From: Acidobacteriota bacterium
GTDB lineage: Bacteria; Acidobacteriota; Terriglobia; Bryobacterales; Bryobacteraceae
DNA: 16,959 nucleotides
Direction of reading: 5' to 3'
Assembly (NCBI GenBank): GCA_018268875.1
Contig: JAFDVT010000520.1
Coordinates: 1-16,959, forward strand
In this document: piece by piece, positions 1 to 7,408 of the stretch
How positions within the stretch are numbered: the first letter of the stretch is position 1
How the letters are laid out: each line of letters opens with the position of its first letter
Translations under genes and position numbers: made by a program
Notes under the pieces: generated by a model
Told to the model about the DNA's origin: nothing
Databases searched by the model: none
Seen by the model: the letters and a program-made list of their open reading frames with translations, nothing else

Positions 1-399
1 ATCCGCATCACGGACCACAAGACCGGCGCCTTTCCGCAACGCCGCCCGGTCTTCACCGCCGGAGGCAGCGTCCTGCAACCCATCCTGTATTCCACCGTCG
101 CCAAACAGTTGTTGAAAGGTGCCCACATCGAATCCGGACGCCTCTATTTCTGCACTCGCAAAGGCGACTATAAAGACGTCACCATTCCGATCACGCCCAA
201 TTCGGAAGACGCCCTGCATACGGTTCTGCAGGCCATCGACAAGGCTGTGGAAGAAGGCTTTCTGCCGGCCTACCCCAAGCCCGATGCCTGCGACCATTGC
301 GATTACCGCCTCGTCTGCGGCCCCTACGAACCCGAACGCACCTCGCGAAAACGGAGCGACCGCGTACTGCCTTTGCGGGAACTTCGAGAACAGCCATAA
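1..399 (+). CDS. PD-(D/E)XK nuclease-family protein, C-terminal fragment (RecB/AddB-like)
   Basis: Frame 1 is open from the window edge to TAA at 397-399, giving 132 C-terminal residues; the start lies outside. The fragment opens with T-D-H-K-T-G (residues 4-9), which matches the catalytic D-x-K-T-G motif of the RecB-type nuclease fold. Q26-x3-Y30 follows at the place of the family's QxxxY motif. Near the end there is a C-x2-C-x5-C cluster (C97, C100, C106), which in AddB-type and Cas4-like nucleases binds a 4Fe-4S cluster together with one cysteine upstream. Such nucleases resect DNA ends in recombinational repair, often as the C-terminal domain of a helicase-like protein. The upstream part is unseen, so AddB-like versus stand-alone RecB-like nuclease cannot be settled. 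The family call is secure. Confidence 0.85.
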   Translation: MRITDHKTGAFPQRRPVFTAGGSVLQPILYSTVAKQLLKGAHIESGRLYFCTRKGDYKDVTIPITPNSEDALHTVLQAIDKAVEEGFLPAYPKPDACDHCDYRLVCGPYEPERTSRKRSDRVLPLRELREQP

Positions 400-403
400 G
401 CGT

Positions 404-412
404 TGTAATAAT
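404..412 (+). promoter_or_regulatory. Possible extended -10 promoter element for the sigma/ABC operon
   Basis: The 77-base gap after the nuclease gene contains TGTAATAAT. This reads as an extended -10 (TGn followed by AATAAT, five of six matches to TATAAT). No convincing -35 lies upstream. It would give a leader of nearly 60 bases before the sigma-factor GTG. An alternative is autoregulation by the ECF sigma factor from a different motif, but I see no clear ECF-type -35/-10 pair. Weak call. Confidence 0.3.
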
Positions 413-465
413 GAGACCTGCCCTCCGTCTTCCTATCGAACCGGTAAATTGACAGCCCGGCGAAC

Positions 466-470
466 AGGAG
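466..470 (+). promoter_or_regulatory. Shine-Dalgarno that fixes the GTG start of the ECF sigma factor
   Basis: AGGAG ends six bases before GTG at 477, which supports GTG as start over any later codon. It is one of only two strong Shine-Dalgarno sequences in the window. Confidence 0.7.
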
Positions 471-476
471 ACGAAA

Positions 477-989
477 GTGTTGGCGATTGAAAATCAGGAA
501 CTCCTTCCCGTGAGCCCGCCGATTCCGCAACAACAGCAAGCGTTTGCCATGCTTTACGACACGTACCATCCGATGGTTTACCGCACCGCGTTCCGCGTCA
601 CCGGCAATGCCTCCGATGCCGAAGACGTCATGCAAACCGTTTTTGTACGCCTGATGAAGCGGGACACAAGCGAAATGCAGCAGCCCGAAAGCTACCTGAG
701 GCGGGCAGCGGTAAACGCGTCCATCGACCTGATCCGCGAACGTCAAAAAGCCGCGTCGGTCCCGATCGACGAGGCCTCGCCGCCCGCCTGCACGGAGCTT
801 CGCGAACTGCGCGATTCACTTCGCAAGGCCATCGCAAAGCTGGACGACCGCCAAGCGCTGCTGTTTTCTCTGCGTTACTTCGAGGGCCACACCAACCAGG
901 AAATCGCCAAGATGATGGGCATGTCGCAGATTCATGTCGCCGTCGTTCTCCACCGCATTAAAGCCAAGCTGCAAAAGGAACTGAAGTAG
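477..989 (+). CDS. ECF-type RNA polymerase sigma factor (sigma-70 family)
   Basis: The 170-residue product directs RNA polymerase to a specific promoter set. Region 2 is at about residues 23-92 (YDTYHPMVYRTAFRVTG, then SDAEDVMQTVF for core binding and the -10 element). Region 4 is at about 117-168 (LDDRQALLFSLRYFEGHTNQEIAKMMGMS, a helix-turn-helix for -35 recognition). The size is normal for an ECF factor, and sigma-70 regions 1 and 3 are absent. The start is GTG with AGGAG six bases upstream. The next gene, a zinc-finger membrane protein, begins two bases after the stop, the usual place for the cognate anti-sigma factor. The target regulon is unknown; control of its own operon with the two ABC transporters is the simplest inference. 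Confidence 0.93.
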   Translation: MLAIENQELLPVSPPIPQQQQAFAMLYDTYHPMVYRTAFRVTGNASDAEDVMQTVFVRLMKRDTSEMQQPESYLRRAAVNASIDLIRERQKAASVPIDEASPPACTELRELRDSLRKAIAKLDDRQALLFSLRYFEGHTNQEIAKMMGMSQIHVAVVLHRIKAKLQKELK

Positions 990-991
990 CC

Positions 992-3520
992 ATGAACAGG
1001 AATTTTGACGAGATTCTCGACAGCTTCCGCGACGACCAGCCCACCGCCTCGCAGGTGGAAGACGCCGGCGCGCGTGTACGCCAGCAACTGTTCGGCAACG
1101 GCGTTTCGGCCACGTCCGAAGTTTCGCGCATCACCGGTTGCGCGGACTTCCGGACGTTGCTCGCTTCCTATGCGGACGGCACTCTGCCCGAGGCCCGCCG
1201 CATGCTCGTGCAGGACCATCTCCGCGAATGCGGCGCCTGCCGCCGCGCCCTCGACGAGACCCGTGGGCTCCGCCCCAAGGTGGTCCCATTTGAAGTAAAT
1301 CGACCGAAAAAGGCCAGTAATTTCCAGAAGTGGGCCATCGCCGCCGGCATGTTCGCCGCGGTTGGAACCTCCAGCTGGGGCATCCTGAAGTACCTGCTGC
1401 CCGGTGGCTCCAAGGGCCGAAACGTCGCCTCCATTCAGGACGTTCGCGGCGGCGCTCTCTACAAAGGAACCGCCCCTGTCGCCCAGGGTTTGGAACTCGC
1501 CGAAGCCGAGTCCATCCGCACGCCGATGGGCACCCGCGCCACCGTCAAGCTCGAAGACGGTTCGCTCATCGAAGTCAATGAACGCAGCGAAATTTCGATC
1601 TCCAAAGGTTGGAGCGGCACGACCATTCGCCTCACCAGCGGCAACATCATCGTGCAGGCCGCCAAGCAGCGTAGCGGCAAGCTCATGGTGTCGACGCCCG
1701 ACGCGCTCGTCTCCGTCAAAGGCACGATTTTCAGCGTCAACCGCGGTGTCAAAGGTTCCCGCGTCTCGGTTGTCGAAGGCAGCGTGCAGGTGGACCCCGC
1801 GTCCGGCGGCTCGCAGATGTTGAAGCCCGGCGACCAGACCACCACCGACCCTTCGCTCGCCAAAGTTGCCATCAAGGACGAAGTGTCCTGGAGCGAGAAC
1901 TCCGCCCGCTACCTTTCGCTGCTTGGCGAATTCAACGCGCTCTCGCAGAAGATCGACGCGATCCCCGGCCCCGGCCTGCGCTATTCGTCGCCGCTTTCCC
2001 GCTACGTCAAGCCGGATACGCTTGTCTACGTTGCGATCCCGAACCTGGGCGATACGCTCGCCGAAGCCAAGAAGGTGTTTGACCGGCAGTTGCTCGAAAG
2101 TCCGTCGCTGCGGAAGTCCTGGGAACAGGCCACGAATGAAAAGTCACGCGCCGCCACGGATGACATCATTCGCGAAATCCAGCAATTCGCCAGCTACCTC
2201 GGGCCTGAGGTGGTCCTGATGCTCGATGGCGCCCACAAGGCCCCCGTCGCTCTCGCCGAAGTGAAGCGCGAAGGCCTCACGCAGTTCATCGAGGAAAAGA
2301 TCGCACAGCATGCCAAGGGCTCGAAGCCCGCCGGAGCGGTTCGCGGTTCGATCTTCGAAATCCACAAAAACACTTTGATTTTCGGCAAGGACGCGCAGGA
2401 ACTACACAACGTCATGGCCGCCATCGATCAGGGAGGCGTCAGTACCTCGTCGCCCTTCCGCGACCGCATTGACCAGGCCTATCAATCGGGCGCCGGTTGG
2501 TTGTTCTGCGCAAACATGGAACAAATCGTCCGCGATCGCGTACAGAAAACGAGCGGCGCGCTGGACTTGGGCGTCGACAACGCAAAGTACCTGATCCTGG
2601 AACGAAAAGAAGTGGGCGGCAAAACACAAAACGTAGCCTCGTTGACCTTCAGTGAACAGCGCCACGGCGTCATGGCCTGGCTCGCGGAGCCGTCCTCGCT
2701 AACCTCGCTGGACTTCGTTTCGCCCGATGCCGGCCTCGCTTTTGCCGCTGTCACCAAGCGCCCGCGCCTGGTGGTCGAAGAGATGCTGACGCTCGCCGGT
2801 TCGAAGAAGGACGACATCGCGGAAATGAAGGAAAAAACCGGCATCGACCCCGTCGAAGACCTTGCCGACGCGCTAGGTTCGGAGTTCGCCTTCGCCTCCG
2901 ACGGACCCGTCCTGCAGTCGCTCAGTTGGAAGCTTGCGGCCGAAATGAATTCGCCGCAAAAGTTCCAGCAGTCCGTGGACAAGTTCGTCACGCTGTTCAG
3001 CAAGGAACACACCAAGGGCCGCCTGAAGCTCGAAACCAGCGAGGTCGATGGACGTACCTTCTACGCCATCACCGCCGAAGGTTTCCCGTTCGCGATTCAC
3101 TACACTTACGTCGACAACTATCTGCTTGCCGGAGCCAACCGCGCGCTGCTCGTAACCGCCATCAAGAACCGTCAAAACGGCTACGTGCTGTCGCGGTCGG
3201 AAAAGTTTCGCTCGCAGTTGCCCTACGGCGCAAGCCCCAACTTTTCGGCGATCTTTTATCACAATGTCGCCGGCGCCTTGGGTCCTGTGGCGGAGCAGTT
3301 GAAGTCCACTGGTTACGGGACGGACGAGTTCCGCAAGGGGCTCGATTCGGTTAGCAGCATGGCCCCCGGTATGGTGGCGATCTACGGTGAGCCCACGCGC
3401 ATCACAGCGGCCACCCACGGCGACTTCTTCGGCCTCAACGCCGGTATGCTCGCCGGTCTCGACAAAGGAGGCCCCGGGATGCTCGACATGCTGAACGGAG
3501 CCGGAAAAATCGGCAAATAA
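992..3520 (+). CDS. Zinc-finger (zf-HC2) / FecR-domain membrane protein, probable anti-sigma factor
   Basis: An 842-residue single-span protein. Residues 50-83 carry C50...H76-x3-C80-x2-C83, the HxxxCxxC zinc-binding anti-sigma signature, on the cytoplasmic side. One hydrophobic helix lies at about 112-136. A FecR-like domain follows at about 160-285 (TPMGTRATVKLEDGSLIEV, then VVEGSVQV), with a periplasmic stretch to the end. Residues about 290-842 resemble the DUF3352-type repeats seen in large envelope proteins (for example YVKPDTLVYVAIP), but I do not recognise a defined function. The gene starts two bases after the ECF sigma stop with no clear Shine-Dalgarno, implying translational coupling. 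Inferred role: hold the sigma factor at the membrane and release it on an outer signal. FecR proteins in the iron system instead relay a TonB-dependent receptor signal, but no such receptor is seen here. Confidence 0.85.
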   Translation: MNRNFDEILDSFRDDQPTASQVEDAGARVRQQLFGNGVSATSEVSRITGCADFRTLLASYADGTLPEARRMLVQDHLRECGACRRALDETRGLRPKVVPFEVNRPKKASNFQKWAIAAGMFAAVGTSSWGILKYLLPGGSKGRNVASIQDVRGGALYKGTAPVAQGLELAEAESIRTPMGTRATVKLEDGSLIEVNERSEISISKGWSGTTIRLTSGNIIVQAAKQRSGKLMVSTPDALVSVKGTIFSVNRGVKGSRVSVVEGSVQVDPASGGSQMLKPGDQTTTDPSLAKVAIKDEVSWSENSARYLSLLGEFNALSQKIDAIPGPGLRYSSPLSRYVKPDTLVYVAIPNLGDTLAEAKKVFDRQLLESPSLRKSWEQATNEKSRAATDDIIREIQQFASYLGPEVVLMLDGAHKAPVALAEVKREGLTQFIEEKIAQHAKGSKPAGAVRGSIFEIHKNTLIFGKDAQELHNVMAAIDQGGVSTSSPFRDRIDQAYQSGAGWLFCANMEQIVRDRVQKTSGALDLGVDNAKYLILERKEVGGKTQNVASLTFSEQRHGVMAWLAEPSSLTSLDFVSPDAGLAFAAVTKRPRLVVEEMLTLAGSKKDDIAEMKEKTGIDPVEDLADALGSEFAFASDGPVLQSLSWKLAAEMNSPQKFQQSVDKFVTLFSKEHTKGRLKLETSEVDGRTFYAITAEGFPFAIHYTYVDNYLLAGANRALLVTAIKNRQNGYVLSRSEKFRSQLPYGASPNFSAIFYHNVAGALGPVAEQLKSTGYGTDEFRKGLDSVSSMAPGMVAIYGEPTRITAATHGDFFGLNAGMLAGLDKGGPGMLDMLNGAGKIGK

Positions 3521-3526
3521 ACAATA

Positions 3527-4462
3527 ATGACGCCTGTGATTCAGCTCGAAAACCTGTCGGTGAGGCTTGGCAATCGCGACATCCTGCGGGGCCTCACCGG
3601 CACGCTTTCCGGGCGCACCATCGGCTTGCTGGGCCCCAACGGCGCCGGCAAGTCGACCATGATCAATACGCTGCTCGGCTTCTATCCACCCGTCGCCGGC
3701 ACCGCCAAAATCCTCGGTTACGACATCCGTACGCACGCCAAGGACATCCGCCGCCTGGTCGGTTACATGCCCGAAAACGACACCTTCATCGGCTCTATGT
3801 CGGCGGTGTCGTTTGTGCGTATGATGGCCGAATTATCAGGCCTTCCGCGCGAAGCAGCACTGGAACGCGCGCATGAGGCGCTGTTTTACGTCGGCCTCGG
3901 CGAGGCTCGCTACCGGCAGGTCGGAACCTACTCGCTCGGCATGAAGCAACTCGCCAAGCTTGCCCAGGCCATCGTTCATGGACCTAAGCTTGTCGTCTTG
4001 GACGAACCCACCAACGGTCTCGATCCACCCGCCCGCCAACGCATGCTGAAACTCATCAAGGAAATGCGGGATTCGAACCACATGCACATCGTCCTGTGTT
4101 CGCACCTGCTGAAGGACGTCGAAGACACGTGCGAAGAGGTCATGATCCTGAAGCAAGGCCAGATGGTCTATTCGGCGAACCTCGAAGACGAACGCAAGCT
4201 CAACCGCCGCTTCCTGGAACTCGAAACCTACGGCGTGCAGAACGGGTTTGTCGAAGCCGCCGAAGCGCTGGGTTGCGAATGCGCCGCCCTTGCCGGAGGC
4301 CGCGTCAAAATGGTGCTCGGCACAGGCGTCGAGATCCGCGACATCTACAAGCTTGCCGCCGAGCGCGACCTGCAATTGCGCCGCCTGAGCTACCGCCGCG
4401 ACACGCTGGAAGACATCTTTCTCAAGGCCATGGAATTTAAAGGAGCCCCGCAAGCGAAATAG
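3527..4462 (+). CDS. ABC transporter ATP-binding protein (ABC-2 / CcmA-like export type), first of two
   Basis: A 311-residue cytoplasmic ATPase that would power the permease encoded next to it. Walker A is GPNGAGKST (36-44), the signature is YSLGMKQ (135-141) in place of LSGGQ, Walker B is LVVLDEP (155-161) with catalytic E160, and the switch histidine is H193. The Q-loop reads GYMPEND, so the usual glutamine is glutamate, as in many ABC-2 exporter ATPases. The C-terminal 90 residues or so are an accessory domain typical of this subfamily. ATG lies six bases after the FecR-protein stop, and the permease follows two bases after its own stop. The substrate is not evident; drug, polysaccharide and lipid exporters share this ATPase type. 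Confidence 0.93.
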   Translation: MTPVIQLENLSVRLGNRDILRGLTGTLSGRTIGLLGPNGAGKSTMINTLLGFYPPVAGTAKILGYDIRTHAKDIRRLVGYMPENDTFIGSMSAVSFVRMMAELSGLPREAALERAHEALFYVGLGEARYRQVGTYSLGMKQLAKLAQAIVHGPKLVVLDEPTNGLDPPARQRMLKLIKEMRDSNHMHIVLCSHLLKDVEDTCEEVMILKQGQMVYSANLEDERKLNRRFLELETYGVQNGFVEAAEALGCECAALAGGRVKMVLGTGVEIRDIYKLAAERDLQLRRLSYRRDTLEDIFLKAMEFKGAPQAK

Positions 4463-4464
4463 CC

Positions 4465-5349
4465 ATGGCCGTCTACAAACGCACATACAAAGGCTACGAA
4501 GGCGCGCAGACCCCCGAATGGTCGCGCTTCCTCATCCTGCCTCGCTACGCCTGGGAATCGCTCTTCAAGCAGCGCTTCTTACTCATCTTCTACGTCATCT
4601 GTTTCTTCTATCCGATCGGCGCGGGCATCTTTCTGTACATCAACGCCAACCTCGGCATGCTCGCCAGCCTCATCGAAGGCGCGGGCAACCTGAAAGGCCT
4701 CGAAATCGACGGCAAGTTCTTCTACATCTTCAGCAGCGTGCAAGGCTCTCTCGCGTTCATCCTGACGGCCTTTATCGGACCCGGCCTCATCTCGCCGGAT
4801 CTTTCGAACAGCGCGCTACCGCTGTATTTTTGCCGCCCCTTTTCGCGAACCGAGTACGTCGCCGGCAAGCTAGGCGTGGTGGCCTTCTTGCTCTCGTTCA
4901 TCACTTGGATCCCGGGCCTCCTGCTGTTCCTCCTGCAATGGAGCGTCGGCCCCGAAGGCTGGTTCGCCAAGTATTCCTGGATTGCTCCGGCGATCTTTCT
5001 CTCAAACGTCATGTGGATTCTGCTCATCTCTCTGCTCGCCCTCGCGCTATCGGCCTGGGTACGGTGGAAAGTGGTCGCCGGCGCGCTGCTGTTGCTGGTC
5101 TTCTTTCTGAGCACGGGCCTCGCCGCCGCGATCAACGCCGTGATGCGCACCGACAAAGGTTCGTGGCTCGACATCACGTCCAACAGCGGCCGCATCTCGC
5201 TCGAACTCTTCCGTGTCCGCGAATTTATGGATTACAGCGAAGGGCAGGGCATCAGCATTGAGGAGGCCTGGGTCGCACAGTTCTGCGCTCTCGGCTTCTG
5301 CCTGTGGCTGTTGTGGAAGAAGATCCGCGCCTACGAGGTGATCAAGTAA
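4465..5349 (+). CDS. ABC-2 type permease, first of two
   Basis: A 294-residue integral membrane protein with about six hydrophobic segments (roughly 38-60, 88-110, 134-158, 170-197, 202-222 and 268-286) and a cytoplasmic N-terminus. LPLYFCRPFSRTEYVAGKL after the second span matches the conserved cytoplasmic stretch of ABC-2 permeases that couples to the ATPase (R..S R.eyv.gK). It should pair with the ATPase upstream at 3527-4462. ATG follows that stop by two bases, and the second ATPase gene begins immediately after this stop with no intervening base. The transported substrate is unknown. Confidence 0.88.
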   Translation: MAVYKRTYKGYEGAQTPEWSRFLILPRYAWESLFKQRFLLIFYVICFFYPIGAGIFLYINANLGMLASLIEGAGNLKGLEIDGKFFYIFSSVQGSLAFILTAFIGPGLISPDLSNSALPLYFCRPFSRTEYVAGKLGVVAFLLSFITWIPGLLLFLLQWSVGPEGWFAKYSWIAPAIFLSNVMWILLISLLALALSAWVRWKVVAGALLLLVFFLSTGLAAAINAVMRTDKGSWLDITSNSGRISLELFRVREFMDYSEGQGISIEEAWVAQFCALGFCLWLLWKKIRAYEVIK

Positions 5350-6321
5350 ATGGCCGCGCCTCCGCCGATCGAAAAGAGCCTCATTCAACTCAACGACGTT
5401 TCCAAGTTTTACGGAGAAGTGCTGGGCGTCAACAAAATCAACCTCGCCATCCCGCCCGGCATCACCAGCCTGGTGGGACCCAACGGCTCGGGCAAAACCA
5501 CGTTGATGAACCTCATCACCGGTTTGCTGCAGCCGACGCGAGGTTCTATCGAAGTCTGCGGCATGACGCCCGAAGACCCGGAAACCTTCTTCCGCAACGT
5601 CGGCTACTGCACCCAGTTCGACTCGTATCCAAAAGGCTTCACCGGCTACGACTTCGTGTACTCGTTCCTGCGCCTGTTCGGTTGGGATCACGCCGAATGC
5701 GAACAACGCGCCTGGCGTGCCATCGACCGCGTCAATCTTCGCGAGGCCGCGTCTCGCAAAATCGCCGGCTATTCCAAAGGCATGCGCCAGCGCATCCGCC
5801 TCGCCCAGGCCATCAGTCACGATCCTCGAGTGCTCATCCTCGACGAACCTCTCAACGGACTCGATCCGCTCGTCCGCGCCGAAACCATCGCGCTGTTTCG
5901 TGAGTTTTCCGGCGAAGGACGCCATGTCATCATCTCGAGCCACGTCCTTCACGAGGTCGATATCATCTCGGACCAGGTCATCCTCATGTCCAGCGGTTAC
6001 ATCGTTGCGGAAGGCCAAATCAAGGGGGTTCGCAGCGAAATCGAAGAACATCCCATGCAGGTGCTGATCCGTTGCGACCGCCCGCAAGCGCTCGCCTCGC
6101 GGATCTTTGAATCGAATAACGTCGTCGAAGCCAAGGTCCACGGCGACGGCGGAGGCTTGCTCATCAAGACCCGCAACGCCGACGAGTTTTACCTGATGAT
6201 GAACCGTATCGCGATGAACGGCATCATGGTCGAAACCGTCGCGCCCGTCGATGACGACGTGCAATCGCTGTACGAATATCTGATCGACGACGGCGGTGGC
6301 GGTGGAGGCTCCAAATCATGA
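5350..6321 (+). CDS. ABC transporter ATP-binding protein, second of two
   Basis: A 323-residue ATPase with Walker A GPNGSGKTT (43-51), a canonical Q-loop with Q89 (GYCTQFDSYP), signature YSKGMRQR (141-148), Walker B VLILDEP (161-167) with E166, and switch H198. It differs from the first ATPase in keeping the Q-loop glutamine, so the two are not recent duplicates. The C-terminal accessory domain (about 225-312) ends in a glycine tail, six glycines and then SKS. The start codon abuts the preceding stop, and its TGA overlaps the next ATG as ATGA. That arrangement argues it works with the permease at 6318-7397, possibly all four subunits together. Substrate unknown. Confidence 0.93.
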   Translation: MAAPPPIEKSLIQLNDVSKFYGEVLGVNKINLAIPPGITSLVGPNGSGKTTLMNLITGLLQPTRGSIEVCGMTPEDPETFFRNVGYCTQFDSYPKGFTGYDFVYSFLRLFGWDHAECEQRAWRAIDRVNLREAASRKIAGYSKGMRQRIRLAQAISHDPRVLILDEPLNGLDPLVRAETIALFREFSGEGRHVIISSHVLHEVDIISDQVILMSSGYIVAEGQIKGVRSEIEEHPMQVLIRCDRPQALASRIFESNNVVEAKVHGDGGGLLIKTRNADEFYLMMNRIAMNGIMVETVAPVDDDVQSLYEYLIDDGGGGGGSKS

Positions 6322-7397
6322 ACCCGGTCTGGCTTAAGCAGATCAGCGCCGTCCTGCGGCTTGAAATCAAAAAATCCTTCTTTGCCCGGCGCGGTCTTTG
6401 GATTTACTTCCTCGCCCTCATCCCCGTCCTGATATGGGGCGGCCACTGGATGGTGATGCGGTACAAGGCCGAGCGTATGCACACGCACGCGCAGGCATCC
6501 CCGGGCGTCACGCGGGAAAAGCTGCTTTCGATCAAGCAGGGCATGACGACGGCCGAGGTGGAAGCCATCCTGGGCCATCCGGCGAGCTCGCGCACTGTCA
6601 CCCGCCGCAACGGCACGGAGTTCAAGTATTGGACCTATTCCGACGGCACGACCACCCGCAACATCACCTTCCGCGATGGAGCCGTTCAGCGCCTCAACAC
6701 GGAGCACGCCGCTTGCGACCTGCAGGAAGACACGGTGATTTTCGCCGGCATCTTCCAGTTCTTCTACCTTCGCCTGGCGATCTTTTTCGGATGCATGTTC
6801 GTCTTCATGAACCTGTTCCGCGGCGAGATCCTGGACCGCAGCCTGCACTATTACTTCCTCGCGCCCATCCGTCGCGACGTCCTCGTCGTCGGCAAGTACC
6901 TCGCGGGTCTCGTCGCCACCACCGTCATCTTCTGCCTCAGCACCATCGCGCAATGGACGATCTTCGTCCTGCACTTCGACCCGATCAACCGCGATGCGTA
7001 TCTGCAGCAGAACAACGGCTTCTCGCATCTGCTTTCTTACGTCGGCGTTACTGCGCTCGCCTGTCTCGGCTACGGCAGCGTCTTTCTTGCCGCCGGGATT
7101 CTGATCCGCAACCCGCTGATCACCGCCGCCACCGTGCTCATCTGGGAATCCATCAATGGCATCCTGCCGGCGGCCCTTCGTCAGATCAGCGTCATTTATT
7201 ACCTGAAATCGCTCTGCCCTGTCGAAATCCCCATGCAGCAGGGCGTGCCGCCACCGGTGGCCTTGCTCGCCGTCAACGTCGATAACGCGCCGCCGATCGT
7301 CGCCGTACTCGGCCTGCTCGCGCTATCGGCCGCGGTCGTCTTCATTTCCACGCGCCGCATCAAGCGCATGGAAATCAACTACAGCACCGACAACTAA
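6318..7397 (+). CDS. ABC-2 type permease with a BamE/SmpA-like domain in its first outer loop
   Basis: A 359-residue membrane protein. A first span at about 27-47 is followed by a long soluble loop and then by five further hydrophobic segments (about 138-166, 190-217, 236-258, 263-286, 320-343). The loop, residues about 68-127, reads like the BamE/SmpA/OmlA fold: I-K-Q-G-M-T-T-x-E-V-E-x-I-L-G-x-P, then a W-x-Y stretch and I-T-F-R-D-G-x-V. With the N-terminus inside, this domain sits outside the cytoplasmic membrane. RSLHYYFLAPIRRDVLVVGKY after the second span is the ABC-2 coupling stretch. ATG overlaps the upstream ATPase stop by four bases. The gene ends with in-frame TAA TAA TAG. The role of the inserted domain is inference: a periplasmic docking or substrate-handling element. 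Confidence 0.87.
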   Translation: MNPVWLKQISAVLRLEIKKSFFARRGLWIYFLALIPVLIWGGHWMVMRYKAERMHTHAQASPGVTREKLLSIKQGMTTAEVEAILGHPASSRTVTRRNGTEFKYWTYSDGTTTRNITFRDGAVQRLNTEHAACDLQEDTVIFAGIFQFFYLRLAIFFGCMFVFMNLFRGEILDRSLHYYFLAPIRRDVLVVGKYLAGLVATTVIFCLSTIAQWTIFVLHFDPINRDAYLQQNNGFSHLLSYVGVTALACLGYGSVFLAAGILIRNPLITAATVLIWESINGILPAALRQISVIYYLKSLCPVEIPMQQGVPPPVALLAVNVDNAPPIVAVLGLLALSAAVVFISTRRIKRMEINYSTDN

Positions 7398-7408
7398 TAA
7401 TAGAAGAG

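Noticed and set aside
449..454. Perfect TTGACA upstream of the first sigma gene as a -35 box
   Set aside because: No -10-like hexamer lies 16-18 bases downstream; the expected place falls on CGAAAG and the GTG start.
2873..3736. Open frame of 287 codons on minus, opposite the FecR protein end and ABC ATPase start
   Set aside because: No domain pattern, and it overlaps the well-supported Walker A region; typical third-position GC artefact.
5047..6264. Open frame of 405 codons on minus, opposite the second ABC ATPase
   Set aside because: It lies opposite Walker A, Walker B and signature motifs of a clear ATPase and shows no domain of its own.
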